Assembly: GCA_024640255.1 (NCBI GenBank)
Contig: JAHEFI010000001.1
Coordinates: 248,001-312,000, forward strand
DNA length: 64,000 nt
From: Bacteroidota bacterium
GTDB lineage: Bacteria > Bacteroidota > Bacteroidia > Chitinophagales > Chitinophagaceae
Direction: 5' to 3'
The notes below the pieces were generated by a model, which did not search any database, was not told the DNA's origin, and was given only the letters and a program-made list of their open reading frames with translations. Below are positions 10,001-20,481 of the stretch, in pieces (the first letter of the stretch is position 1; each line of letters begins with the position of its first letter). Made by a program: the position numbers and the translations under genes.

Positions 10001-10969
10001 TTATTTAATGGAGATAGGCTGGCCTTGACTAGGAAATTGAAGTTTTAATCCCAATGTATTTTCTTTAATTAGGTCTTCTTTGATGAGTGTCTCGCAATTC
10101 TCGCAGGGTTTCATATGGGTAATCATAATGGCTACGTCTTTTAAATGGTCTCCTGCTAATTGGTGCAGGATTTCCATTTCTTTCATTAACCAATGAGGCG
10201 TTAAGTGACCGTATAAAGAACCATCTGCCACTTTATTGCTAAAAGAGACTTCAATGAAAATGGCTTTTAGTTGATTATGTTGAATTAGAGGTGCTAAATG
10301 ATTCCAAAGGTTTTTTAATTGTGATGATTTCTCTACTTCATCCGGCCCCGTATCTCCAAGGTACACTATATAATCGGATTGATTGCGTACTAAAAATGCG
10401 GTGCTTTCGTATGGCTTAACATGGCTTAATACAAAAGGCGTAACAGATACGCCTACTGCAGGAACTTCCATTTCTTTTTCGGGTACTAAGTATTGGTATT
10501 GATATTTTCCTATAGTTGGCTTATCTCCTTCATTAGCAAAATTAGACCAAGACTTGGCGCTAAATTGACTGCTTTTTAAAACATCAATTACAGAAGGAAT
10601 GGCATAAATATTTTTTTTAAAACTATCTCCTGGAGAATTTAAAACCAAACCTGCAGTATGATCTAAATGTCCGTGAGAAATAAAATAGCTATTAATATAT
10701 TTTTTTTGAATCTCGGTTGCATCTTTTAATGGAGTAAAGATGTTTAAGCTGGCAGCTTTTTGTAGTCCTGCATAGATAGTGCCTGCATCTAAACCAATAA
10801 ATTGTTCTGAACCATTAGCTCTTACTAAATAGGAAGACAAATTAGATTCATCTAATCCGCCTTTCACGCCTAAAGGCAGAATTGTAAAGCCTTTCTGAGT
10901 AGTTTGGCTTTTTACAGAATTGGATAAGCTGACTGTAAGTATGATTAATAGAAGGGAACTGAATTTCAT
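10001..10969 (-). CDS. class II 3',5'-cyclic-nucleotide phosphodiesterase
   Basis: ISHGHLDHTAGLVLNSP close to the class II PDE signature; YLGDTGPD; signal peptide. Confidence 0.85.
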   Translation of the reverse strand: MKFSSLLLIILTVSLSNSVKSQTTQKGFTILPLGVKGGLDESNLSSYLVRANGSEQFIGLDAGTIYAGLQKAASLNIFTPLKDATEIQKKYINSYFISHGHLDHTAGLVLNSPGDSFKKNIYAIPSVIDVLKSSQFSAKSWSNFANEGDKPTIGKYQYQYLVPEKEMEVPAVGVSVTPFVLSHVKPYESTAFLVRNQSDYIVYLGDTGPDEVEKSSQLKNLWNHLAPLIQHNQLKAIFIEVSFSNKVADGSLYGHLTPHWLMKEMEILHQLAGDHLKDVAIMITHMKPCENCETLIKEDLIKENTLGLKLQFPSQGQPISIK

Positions 10970-11017
10970 ATAATTTAAACTGCTTATGTAAATTTAATAG
11001 ATTTACCTTTATGCTGT

Positions 11018-12229
11018 ATGAATCTTATTAAAAAAGCCTTTGTTCTATCTATTCTTATCCTTCAAGTATCAGCCATTGGAGCACAAACTACACCAATAGC
11101 ATTTTCTTGGACAAAATTTCCTCACTCTATTCATGTTCTAGATAGTTTAATTTCAAAGAGTGGTGCTTATGGATTAAATAAAAACGAATATTCAGGCTTG
11201 CCAAAATCCATGATTGGTGATAGTGTAAAGTTGAATTCTTTAATTGACAAAATCGCTATACATTTTTTTAGTGATTTAGCAATTGGCACTAAACCGTCCT
11301 CTATTTTTTATCACGGAGTTCAATTTAAAATAGATAAACAAGCAGTTATTACACAGGTTTATCAATTTGCAAGAGTGGGTAAATTAGCAGATTTAGTGAA
11401 TGTTTATAATAATCAATCCAAAGAGATTACTATTTTAATCAATGAATTAAAAAAATTACAAGACTCCACGCCAAGACCTAATAAAGCTATTCAAATTATT
11501 AGCAAAGCTATTAATGATTATAAATGGCTACTTGCTATAGAAAAGGGTAATAAAATTATTTTGGTGAATTTGCCTTCAACAAAGCTAAGCGTACTAGAAA
11601 ATGGGAACCAAGTAATGCAGATGAAACTTATTGTGGGTAAGCCTGCTACCCCAAGTGGTACATTTACTGCAGTGGTGAATCAGGTTGTCATTAACCCTTA
11701 TTGGAATGTGCCTAAAAGTATTATGGTTAGGGAGATGTTGCCATCTATTCAAAATGATATAGCTTATTTTGAAAGAAATCATTTAGAATTAAGAAATGTA
11801 GATTATAAAAAAGTAGATCCATCTACAATAAATTGGTATGATATTGATACTGTTAATTTCCCCTTTTTTATAAGACAGAGTACTGGTTGTGATAATTCTC
11901 TTGGTATTATAAAATTAGATTTTGATAATCCTTATGGTATTTATTTACACGATACACCACAAAAAGAATTGTTTGCTTTAAATAACCGTTTTTTTAGTCA
12001 TGGTTGTATGAGAATGGAGAAGCCAATTGAAATGGCTAAGTATTTGTTAAAAAATAATCCAAGAGCATTAGATAGTATAGATTTTGAAAATTGTTATAAA
12101 AACCCCCAACCCATTAATATACAAATGACTGAAAAAGTTAATGTTATAGTTTGGTATCATTTGGTGGACTTTGATGAAAAGTTAAAACTGCAGTATTATC
12201 CCAATATCTACCATAAGCCCTTGAATTAG
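11018..12229 (+). CDS. YcbB-like L,D-transpeptidase
   Basis: MKLIVGKPATPSGTF...NPYWNVPKSI and YLHDTPQKELF..FSHGCMRME catalytic motif. Confidence 0.9.
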   Translation: MNLIKKAFVLSILILQVSAIGAQTTPIAFSWTKFPHSIHVLDSLISKSGAYGLNKNEYSGLPKSMIGDSVKLNSLIDKIAIHFFSDLAIGTKPSSIFYHGVQFKIDKQAVITQVYQFARVGKLADLVNVYNNQSKEITILINELKKLQDSTPRPNKAIQIISKAINDYKWLLAIEKGNKIILVNLPSTKLSVLENGNQVMQMKLIVGKPATPSGTFTAVVNQVVINPYWNVPKSIMVREMLPSIQNDIAYFERNHLELRNVDYKKVDPSTINWYDIDTVNFPFFIRQSTGCDNSLGIIKLDFDNPYGIYLHDTPQKELFALNNRFFSHGCMRMEKPIEMAKYLLKNNPRALDSIDFENCYKNPQPINIQMTEKVNVIVWYHLVDFDEKLKLQYYPNIYHKPLN

Positions 12230-12232
12230 TCG

Positions 12233-12240
12233 TACCTTTG
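12233..12240 (+). promoter_or_regulatory. putative Bacteroidota -7 box (TACCTTTG)
   Basis: Matches TAnnTTTG 14 nt before the ATG of the next gene. Confidence 0.45.
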
Positions 12241-12253
12241 CAGCTTCACCCTA

Positions 12254-12925
12254 ATGAAGCAGTTAATATTTATTTTAATTTTTTTAGTGACTGGTGTAAT
12301 GCCAAGTTCTAGCCATAACAGCAATAATAGTTCCAATACTATTGCTGATCAGGCAAGTTATATCTCCACTGCTTATCATATCAATCAAGAAGCGATCGAA
12401 ATTGCCTTAAAGGGGTATCAAAAATTACACAATTTGGGGAAGCTAGCTAATCTACAATATTTAACTATTGCTGATTTTAGTAAACCTAGTAATGAAGAAA
12501 GACTTTTTATTATTGACATGCAACTAATGCAAGTGGTGGTAAAGAGTTTGGTAGCGCATGGCAAGAACTCTGGCTTAAAAGTGGCTAATAATTTTTCTAA
12601 TCAATTATCTTCTTTTCAATCCAGTTTAGGATTTTATATAACTGGTGAAATATACAAAGGTAAGCATGGAGCATCATTAGAATTGAATGGAGTTGAAAAA
12701 GGCATTAACGATCAAGCCAAAGAAAGAGCCATTGTAATTCATGGCGCAGACTATGTAAGCAATAAATATATTCAACAACAAGGATATATAGGAAGAAGCT
12801 TGGGCTGCCCAGCAGTGCCTAATAATCAGGTGTCTACTATTATTAATACGATTAAAGGAGCTTCTTGTTTATTTATTTATGCCCCTAATAGTCAGTATCA
12901 AAAAAAATCTACTTATTTAGATTAA
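12254..12925 (+). CDS. murein L,D-transpeptidase catalytic-domain family protein
   Basis: IVIHGADYVSNKYIQQQGYIGRSLGCPAVPN (H...S.GCPAV) motif. Confidence 0.8.
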   Translation: MKQLIFILIFLVTGVMPSSSHNSNNSSNTIADQASYISTAYHINQEAIEIALKGYQKLHNLGKLANLQYLTIADFSKPSNEERLFIIDMQLMQVVVKSLVAHGKNSGLKVANNFSNQLSSFQSSLGFYITGEIYKGKHGASLELNGVEKGINDQAKERAIVIHGADYVSNKYIQQQGYIGRSLGCPAVPNNQVSTIINTIKGASCLFIYAPNSQYQKKSTYLD

Positions 12926-12928
12926 ATA

Positions 12929-14179
12929 TTATTGAGTAACTATTGACTTAATGAAAGCAGAAGGAGTTACTCCTTTTCTTTCTTTAAAGGCGTCAATAAA
13001 TTTAGACCTTGAAGCGAATCCCGCATTGGTTGCAATTGCTTCGATAGTGAGGTTTTTAGATTCACCTTGTTCAATCATTCTACAAACATGATCGATTCTT
13101 AAATTTTTTCTCCACTCACTAAAAGTGATTTTCAATTCCTTATTAAAATAATTAGATAAAAATCTTTCTGGAATTTTTAAGTCAAATGACATTTGAGAAA
13201 GAGAGAAGTCTCTACTAATGTAGGGGCTAGTAGATAAATATTTTTCTATTATTTTTTCTATATCTTCTGTAACTGAAACATCTTTAATCTTCTTTGGCAG
13301 GTTGGATTTAATATCATCAATGATACTATCCTTACCTTTCTCTATTGTATATGATACGTTACCATACAATATCTTAGGGAATAAGAACAAGAAAATATTT
13401 TGTAAGAAAAATCCTGCACCACAAATTCCGAAATAATATTTTTCTGTAAATATTTGATAGGACGGAATACCGAAGATCGAAAACTTAATATCATACAAAG
13501 TGGACATATGCCCAATACTATTAACCGCTATTACTATTTGAATGCCACATAACAATAACATCCATTTAGTTAATATGCCATGATTTGAAGAACGAGTGCC
13601 ATGTGTTTTATATACATTATGAGCATGTCTAAAAAAGTAGATAATGGAGAATAGAGAATAGGCTAATAAATGTGCCGACCTGGAAAGAAGGATAAACTCA
13701 AAAGACACAAAATTGAAATGCAGGGTATAATTCTCTGTGACATTCACAATTTCATGGGCAATACTTGCTTTTTGATCAAATGGTAAAGTGGTAAAAGGCA
13801 GGCAATTGAAAATAATAAATACTGCAGGTAATAGATGCATCCAATCCCATTTCTCCAACTTATTATTTTCAGACAAGGTACTTTTTACATAGTAGTATAA
13901 AAATGGGCCTAAGAGGTAAGAAAGCGGCAACCAATGAACAAAGCATACTCCCTCCCAGAATAGATCCTTAGTGAAATGCAAGCCATAGTATACCAAAACG
14001 ATCAAATTGCAGCAAAGAAAGAACAGGGCCAGGAATATATTGGATCTATTTAAAGAGCTTAAATAGTAAATCAGAATAAAGGAAGTGAAAATCCCAAATA
14101 ACGGGAAGAAAATTGCCATAAGTGCGTGATTACTAGTTGAATAGACTTCAAGATAATCAAAATCAGCTAAAAATAGCAT
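12929..14179 (-). CDS. membrane-anchored AraC-family transcriptional regulator
   Basis: N-terminal multi-TM region; C-terminal AraC HTH (RIDHVCRMIEQGESKNLTIEAIATNAGFASRSKFIDAFKERKGVTPSAF). Confidence 0.9.
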   Translation of the reverse strand: MLFLADFDYLEVYSTSNHALMAIFFPLFGIFTSFILIYYLSSLNRSNIFLALFFLCCNLIVLVYYGLHFTKDLFWEGVCFVHWLPLSYLLGPFLYYYVKSTLSENNKLEKWDWMHLLPAVFIIFNCLPFTTLPFDQKASIAHEIVNVTENYTLHFNFVSFEFILLSRSAHLLAYSLFSIIYFFRHAHNVYKTHGTRSSNHGILTKWMLLLCGIQIVIAVNSIGHMSTLYDIKFSIFGIPSYQIFTEKYYFGICGAGFFLQNIFLFLFPKILYGNVSYTIEKGKDSIIDDIKSNLPKKIKDVSVTEDIEKIIEKYLSTSPYISRDFSLSQMSFDLKIPERFLSNYFNKELKITFSEWRKNLRIDHVCRMIEQGESKNLTIEAIATNAGFASRSKFIDAFKERKGVTPSAFIKSIVTQ

Positions 14180-14210
14180 TAATTCTAAGCTTCATTGATG
14201 AGTGGATTTT

Positions 14211-14235
14211 TGTTCCAAAATGGCAAAAAGGAACA
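14211..14235. promoter_or_regulatory. dyad TGTTCC-N13-GGAACA, site in the AraC/SpoIIE divergent intergenic region
   Basis: TGTTCCaaaatggcaaaaaGGAACA; same arms and 13-nt spacer as three other intergenic sites. Confidence 0.65.
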
Positions 14236-14344
14236 AATTAGCCCCATCTATATCACTTACTGAATGGGCATAACCGTATTTTGAATATCCGATTGGAATT
14301 CTCCTAACGCTTTCAAAATCAACAAACTAATAACAAAACCTATA

Positions 14345-17300
14345 ATGAGAAGAAGCGCCATTTTCACATTATTTATTTTTATACTATTTGGTTTTTTAAA
14401 GTCAAATGCCCAGTATCCAACAGACTATACTTTTGAGAGTTATAAGATAAAGGAAGGTCTTTCGGAAGGGGGAGCATATACGGTTTTTCAGGATCATTTA
14501 GGGTATATCTGGGTAGGAACTATAGGTTTGGAGCGATTTGATGGGTATGTTTTCAAAAATTATAGATCTAGCGTTTTTGATTCCACTTCCATACCCAGTG
14601 GGCAAAAGAGAGTAATTAAAGAAGATCATCAACACAATTTATGGGTGGGGACACAAAATGTACTTTCCAAATTGAATAGAGCTACTGATTCTTGGGAAAA
14701 TTTTTCCTACGGTAGTAATGCAACCACTTTTAATGATATCTGGTTTAGTAAAGATGATAATGAAATCTTTATCACTACTTATAACGACGGTTTATTTGTA
14801 TATAATAGATTAAATAAAACATGGAAGCAATATAGTTATGGTACTAATATGTTTACTAAAATTGTTGATATCTCAAATAATGAATTGTTAATAGGTACAG
14901 TTGATGGTTTAGTAATCTTCAATAGCAAAACAAAAAAATTTGTACAAAGTTATTTAGAAACAAAATCAATACCAACTGAGACTAATTTCAGAGATTTTGC
15001 ACAAAAAGATACAAATCATTGGTATGCTTCTTCTACTAAAGGTATTTATATTTTTAGCAAACAAGATGGATTAAAACCGGCCTTTCAATATCAAAAGGGG
15101 AATGATAATTCTATTATGGATACAATTGTCACTTCTATTTACTTTAATGCTAAGAAGCAAGAATTATGGGCAAAGATTTCTAAAAAAGGGCTAGACATTA
15201 TTCATCTAAAAACGAATACTGTAACTCATTTAAACAAGGAAACATATCCTGATGAAAATTTTATAAAAAATTCTATAAATGAAATTATAGAAGATCAACA
15301 AGGAAATATTTGGCTAGCTACAAATGATGGCGTATTTAAATATAATCCAACAAGAAGGGAGATAAAAACTATTTCAGATAAAGAACCCTATGCTTTAAAA
15401 TTACCATTTACCAAAACTTGGGGAGCTTATATTGGACCTGACAAGCATTTATGGGTAGCGGGAGGCGAACATAGTGATGATGGGATTATAGAAATTGATT
15501 TAGTTTCAAAAAAATCAACCAGGTATTTCCCTAAAACAAATGGTAAATTAGGTACAGCCTGGATATTAACAGAAGACGCCCAAAAAAATACATGGGCATT
15601 TAATACTAGATTAGTTTCAAATGCAGGATTTGAATTATTCAAAAAAGATAGAAGTGATAAATTGTTTAAATCAATTGGCAATACAAATAATTTATTGAAT
15701 GTACCATTCGATAATAGCTTTGGGCAAAGTTATATAACAGAACATAAAAGCTATATTTTCGGGGGACGCTCAGCAATAGAATTAATTGATAGTAGTGGAA
15801 ATTTTGTAGGTAAGCCCTATGCCCCTTTAACTTCATTAAAGAATGAAAGAATTTATTCTTTCTATAATGTAAGCAAGGGAAAAACATATATTCTAACAGA
15901 AAAGAGACTTTTGTTATGGGATGAAGAAAAAAATTCTTTTAAAAATCTTGCACCTAAAATAGATTTTAAAGATTTTGCATTTAGGTCAGTCTTTAGCATT
16001 TTTAATTTGGTGGTATACAATGATAGTATTGTTTATGTTTCTGGATATGATTATGGTTTAGCAGAAATTAATTTAAAGCAACAAAGTAAAAAAGTTTTTA
16101 CCATTAACGATGGTATGCCAACGCAATTAGTGTATGATTTAAAGATGGATCCAGGAAATAATTTATGGATGTCATCTGATTATGGTTTAATTAGATATAG
16201 TATTCAGAAAAAACAATTTAAAAATATAACACCAAGCGAAGGTGCTCAAGGTTATGAATATAATTCATGGGCAAATTTTTTGACTAAGGATGGAGATTTT
16301 ATTTATTCCGGACAAGGAGGAATTAACTACTTCAATTATAAAGACGTAACAGATAATGAACAAAAGCCAAATATTATTATTCAAAGAGTTACTGTCAAAA
16401 ATAAAATTATACCTATTGAGTCTGTAAAGACAGATGAATCAATTGTTGTGAAATACAATGAAAATGTCTTGGCATTTGATTTTGTAGCTTTTAATTATAA
16501 GAATACTGCACAGAATAAGTACAAGTATATGATGGTCGGCTATGACAATGATTGGAGAGAATCTGGATCCCGTCATTATACTACTTATACCAACCTTCCC
16601 GCGGGAGATTATACATTTAGAGTAATTGCATCCAATAATGATGGACTTTGGAATGAAGAAGGTGCTTATGTTAAAATAAAAATATTACCAGCTCCTTGGT
16701 TTACTTGGTGGGCATATACCATTTACATATTAATCATATTATTGGGTATTTATTTATTTATTCAATACAAGCAAAAGCAACAAAAGAAGCATTTAGAAGA
16801 CGAACGTAAGAACAATGAATTGGCAGAAGCGAAAGCATTACAAGAAAGATTACTGCCAAAGCAAAACCCAGTTATAGATCATCTAGATATTGCTACCTAT
16901 TTAAGAACTTCAACAGAGGTGGGCGGTGATTATTATGATTTCTTCCAACAACCAGATGGATCTTTGTATGCCATCTGTGGGGATGCGACTGGTCATGGTA
17001 CACCCTCTGGAATGTTAGTGTCTATTACAAAAGCTGGTATCATTGGTTTACCACAAATGCCACCTAACAAAATGCTATCAGCTTTAAATACCGTTGTTAA
17101 GAAAGTGGATTTAGGTATTTTAAGAATGAGCTTAAATATTGCTTATTTAAAAGGCAATCAACTAACATTAAGTTCTGCTGGTATGCCTCCATATTTTATC
17201 TATCGTGCTCATAATCAAGCAACTGAAGAAATAATGCTGTCAGGTATACCATTGGGAAGTTTTAATAAAGTAGAATATGATGAGCTGACAACTGAATTTA

Positions 17301-17521
17301 ATAAAGGGGATATTTTGGCTATTATTTCGGATGGTTTGGCAGAAGCACCTAACGCAAAAGGCGAATTATTTGACTATCCTCAAATTCAATCAATTATTAC
17401 AGAAAATAGCCATTTGAATGCTCAGACTTTAATTGACGAGTTAATGAGTCAGGCAGATGTTTGGTTAGATGGGGCCCATAATCCGGATGATATTACCATT
17501 GTTATAATAAAACATAACTAA
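14345..17521 (+). CDS. two-component-regulator propeller/Y_Y_Y sensor with C-terminal PP2C SpoIIE phosphatase
   Basis: Propeller repeats, Y_Y_Y domain, TM, then STEVGGDYYDFF...CGDATGHGTPSGMLVSITKAG. Confidence 0.92.
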   Translation: MRRSAIFTLFIFILFGFLKSNAQYPTDYTFESYKIKEGLSEGGAYTVFQDHLGYIWVGTIGLERFDGYVFKNYRSSVFDSTSIPSGQKRVIKEDHQHNLWVGTQNVLSKLNRATDSWENFSYGSNATTFNDIWFSKDDNEIFITTYNDGLFVYNRLNKTWKQYSYGTNMFTKIVDISNNELLIGTVDGLVIFNSKTKKFVQSYLETKSIPTETNFRDFAQKDTNHWYASSTKGIYIFSKQDGLKPAFQYQKGNDNSIMDTIVTSIYFNAKKQELWAKISKKGLDIIHLKTNTVTHLNKETYPDENFIKNSINEIIEDQQGNIWLATNDGVFKYNPTRREIKTISDKEPYALKLPFTKTWGAYIGPDKHLWVAGGEHSDDGIIEIDLVSKKSTRYFPKTNGKLGTAWILTEDAQKNTWAFNTRLVSNAGFELFKKDRSDKLFKSIGNTNNLLNVPFDNSFGQSYITEHKSYIFGGRSAIELIDSSGNFVGKPYAPLTSLKNERIYSFYNVSKGKTYILTEKRLLLWDEEKNSFKNLAPKIDFKDFAFRSVFSIFNLVVYNDSIVYVSGYDYGLAEINLKQQSKKVFTINDGMPTQLVYDLKMDPGNNLWMSSDYGLIRYSIQKKQFKNITPSEGAQGYEYNSWANFLTKDGDFIYSGQGGINYFNYKDVTDNEQKPNIIIQRVTVKNKIIPIESVKTDESIVVKYNENVLAFDFVAFNYKNTAQNKYKYMMVGYDNDWRESGSRHYTTYTNLPAGDYTFRVIASNNDGLWNEEGAYVKIKILPAPWFTWWAYTIYILIILLGIYLFIQYKQKQQKKHLEDERKNNELAEAKALQERLLPKQNPVIDHLDIATYLRTSTEVGGDYYDFFQQPDGSLYAICGDATGHGTPSGMLVSITKAGIIGLPQMPPNKMLSALNTVVKKVDLGILRMSLNIAYLKGNQLTLSSAGMPPYFIYRAHNQATEEIMLSGIPLGSFNKVEYDELTTEFNKGDILAIISDGLAEAPNAKGELFDYPQIQSIITENSHLNAQTLIDELMSQADVWLDGAHNPDDITIVIIKHN

Positions 17522-17591
17522 TGTTATTCATCATTGAATTTTAATTAAATTTAGTAGCATAAAAATTTTAAAATAGTACAAATTAATAACA

Positions 17592-18008
17592 ATGAAAAAA
17601 CCAAGTGTTGAACTTAAGTTGCCTATTATTCCAAATATGGAATTAATCGCAACACAGACTGCCGAAGTAATCGCTAGGCACATGAATTTGAATGACGATC
17701 AAAGCGGAGAAATTAGCATGGCTTTAATTGAAGCTTGTATTAATGCTTTTGAACATTCAAAATCTGACAGTAATGTATTTATTCACTTTTTAATTGAAGA
17801 AGATTCTTTAGTAGTAAAAGTGATTGATCAAGGAGTAGGCTTTGATAAAACCAAAGTAGAAATTCCAAAGATTGAAAACAAAATTGGTAAAGATGAACGT
17901 AAGCGTGGCTGGGGCTTACAGCTGATTCAAGAGCTAATGGACTCTGTAGAATTTGAATCAAGTAGTGATGGGACAACAGTAACAATGAAAAAAAATATAA
18001 AACATTAA
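17592..18008 (+). CDS. RsbW/anti-sigma-factor-type serine kinase (HATPase_c)
   Basis: EISMALIEACINAFEHSKSD, VIDQGVGFD, RGWGLQLIQELMD ATPase boxes. Confidence 0.88.
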   Translation: MKKPSVELKLPIIPNMELIATQTAEVIARHMNLNDDQSGEISMALIEACINAFEHSKSDSNVFIHFLIEEDSLVVKVIDQGVGFDKTKVEIPKIENKIGKDERKRGWGLQLIQELMDSVEFESSSDGTTVTMKKNIKH

Positions 18009-18021
18009 AAATAAACTAACC

Positions 18022-18363
18022 ATGAGCGGATTTATTAAAAGCACAAAAGAAGCAAATCAAATTGTAATCATTGAAACAGATGGATATTTAAACAACGAAG
18101 GTGGAGAAGCTATATCTGCAATTTGTTATGAGAAAATGAGTTCAGGTCAGAACAAATTTTTGATTAATATGGCTGGAACCAAGGTGGTTAATAGCATTGG
18201 CGTGTCTATCTTAATTGAAATCATTGAGAAATTACAAGAAGTAGATGGAAAAATTGGTTACTATAATTTAGCACCAATTGTTTCTAAGACTTTTAATATT
18301 ATGGGTCTAACTAAGTATTCGACTGTTTTTGAATCAGAAGAAGCAGCAGTTAGTGGCTTATAA
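18022..18363 (+). CDS. STAS-domain anti-sigma factor antagonist
   Basis: INMAGTKVVNSIGVSILIEIIEKLQEVDGKIGYYNLAP STAS pattern. Confidence 0.88.
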   Translation: MSGFIKSTKEANQIVIIETDGYLNNEGGEAISAICYEKMSSGQNKFLINMAGTKVVNSIGVSILIEIIEKLQEVDGKIGYYNLAPIVSKTFNIMGLTKYSTVFESEEAAVSGL

Positions 18364-20480
18364 TGACCAAGCAGTTTAATATAAATGAGCTGCAATTAAA
18401 GTATCTTGAATTAGAGACTTTATTGGATATAACAAACGAGTTAAGCTCTTTTGAAAATGTCTCTGTGTTATTACAAGAGATATTAATCAAGTCTTGTGCT
18501 GTATTAAATGCTTCTTCCGGAATGATATTAATGCAGAATGAAAATTCTGATTTATTTCAAATTGAAGCAGAGTTTAATATAGATCTAGATGCTTTAAAAG
18601 GCGTTATATTCAATAAAAAGCGTGGTTTCTTTAATGAGGTTTACCAAAATAGAAAAGCCATTCATGTTCAAATTTCAGGCGATCCTTTTTTATCCAAAAC
18701 CAAATGCACTTATGGCTTAATTGCCCCTTTATTGGATAAAAAGGAATTAGCAGGCGTAATTGTTTTATTTGATAAGGAATCAAGAGCGGGTATCTCTCCT
18801 TTTGATGAGTCAGATACTAATATGCTCTCCGCTATTGCTACACAGGCAGGAGTTGCCTATAACAATATCAAACTGATTGAAAATATCAAAGAAGCTAAAA
18901 CCTTCAATGATAACGTCATGCAGTCTATTGTTACAGGTGTATTCACTACTAATTTAATGGGCGAAATTAATCATGTTAATAGAGCAGCCGCTTCAATAAT
19001 TAACCTAGAGAGAGAAGCTGTTATTGGTAACCATTATGAGTATGTTTTTGAATCCAACGAAATTATCAATGCCTTAATTTCAAAATGCGAAGAAGTACTT
19101 GAAACAATTTCTGAATCTGAAATTCAAATAGAATGTAATGGCAAATCTACTTCAGTTAATATTTCAGTATCTCCTTTATTGAATGATCAGAATGAGCCTA
19201 TTGGATCGGTTGTGGCTATGGAAGATTTATCCAATTTAGATAAATTAAAATCCACTTTCAAAAAGTATGTCTCTAAACAAATTGTAGACCAGCTTTTAGA
19301 AAATGACGATATGTTGAATTTAGGAGGTCAGGAACAAGAAGCGACCATTCTATTTTCTGATATAAGAGGATTTACATCCATGTCAGAAACCATGGCTCCA
19401 AATGAAGTGGTTGAAACGCTGAATGATTATTTCAATTTAATGATTGAAATAATTTTCAAGTATAACGGTACATTAGATAAAATTATTGGAGATGCCTTAA
19501 TGGTAATTTATGGCGCTCCTAATTCCACAGAAAAAGACACGGAGAATGCGGTATTGACTGCAATTGAAATGCAGGAAAAATTAATTGAGTTTAATCAACA
19601 AAGAATCATACACTCTAAATTACCAATCACTATTGGCATAGGTATCAATAGAGGTAAAGTAATTAGTGGAAATATTGGATCAAGACAACAAATGAACTTT
19701 ACTGTCATTGGCGATTCGGTAAACCTGGCTTCAAGATTATGTTCTGTCGCTAAATCCGACGAGATTATTGTTTCTGATGCTGTTTGGAAGCAAATCAAAA
19801 CCAATAAAGTTTTTAAAAATAGAAAATTAAATCCTGTAAAAGTAAAAGGCAAAGCCAAGCCAATTGAAATTAAAGAGATCTTATACAAGAGACCAGAATT
19901 TAATTATGAAGTTGCATATGGTATGATTGAAGATTTTTTAATTAATCATTTGCCGAAAGAATATACTTATCACACAATAAATCATATTAGAGATGTAGTA
20001 GTGCAATCTGAAAGAATTGCAAAAAAAGAGAAAATTAATAAAGAAGATATTGCTGATTTAAAATTAGCTGCTTGGTTACATGATGTTGGATATATCTGGG
20101 AGCCTTCAAGACATGAAGCTAGAGGTGCAGAGTATGCTACCACTGTATTAAATGCAATGGATTTTCCAGCACAAAAAATAAATAGGATAACGGGGATGAT
20201 TATGGCTACCAAGATTCCTCAAAGCCCTAAAAACCTTTTAGAACAAATAATTTGTGATGCAGACCTAGATTATTTAGGAAGAGAGGGCTACGAAGAAAAT
20301 AGTCTTTTATTATTACAAGAATTGAGGCTTAAAAAAGAAGTTACAGAATTGGATTGGTTAAAAATTCAAGATCAGTTTTTAACCAAACATGCTTATTTCA
20401 CTAAAACATCTAATGCTACAAGAAATAAACTAAAGGCAGATGTTTTAGCAAATATTAAATCTAAACTAAAAAATAAATAG
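18363..20480 (+). CDS. GAF-PAS-adenylate/guanylate cyclase with C-terminal HD phosphohydrolase domain
   Basis: EATILFSDIRGFTSMSE, KIIGDALMVIYGAP (class III cyclase); AAWLHDVGYIWEPSRHE and CDADLDYLGR (HD). Confidence 0.88.
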   Translation: MTKQFNINELQLKYLELETLLDITNELSSFENVSVLLQEILIKSCAVLNASSGMILMQNENSDLFQIEAEFNIDLDALKGVIFNKKRGFFNEVYQNRKAIHVQISGDPFLSKTKCTYGLIAPLLDKKELAGVIVLFDKESRAGISPFDESDTNMLSAIATQAGVAYNNIKLIENIKEAKTFNDNVMQSIVTGVFTTNLMGEINHVNRAAASIINLEREAVIGNHYEYVFESNEIINALISKCEEVLETISESEIQIECNGKSTSVNISVSPLLNDQNEPIGSVVAMEDLSNLDKLKSTFKKYVSKQIVDQLLENDDMLNLGGQEQEATILFSDIRGFTSMSETMAPNEVVETLNDYFNLMIEIIFKYNGTLDKIIGDALMVIYGAPNSTEKDTENAVLTAIEMQEKLIEFNQQRIIHSKLPITIGIGINRGKVISGNIGSRQQMNFTVIGDSVNLASRLCSVAKSDEIIVSDAVWKQIKTNKVFKNRKLNPVKVKGKAKPIEIKEILYKRPEFNYEVAYGMIEDFLINHLPKEYTYHTINHIRDVVVQSERIAKKEKINKEDIADLKLAAWLHDVGYIWEPSRHEARGAEYATTVLNAMDFPAQKINRITGMIMATKIPQSPKNLLEQIICDADLDYLGREGYEENSLLLLQELRLKKEVTELDWLKIQDQFLTKHAYFTKTSNATRNKLKADVLANIKSKLKNK

Positions 20481-20481
20481 T

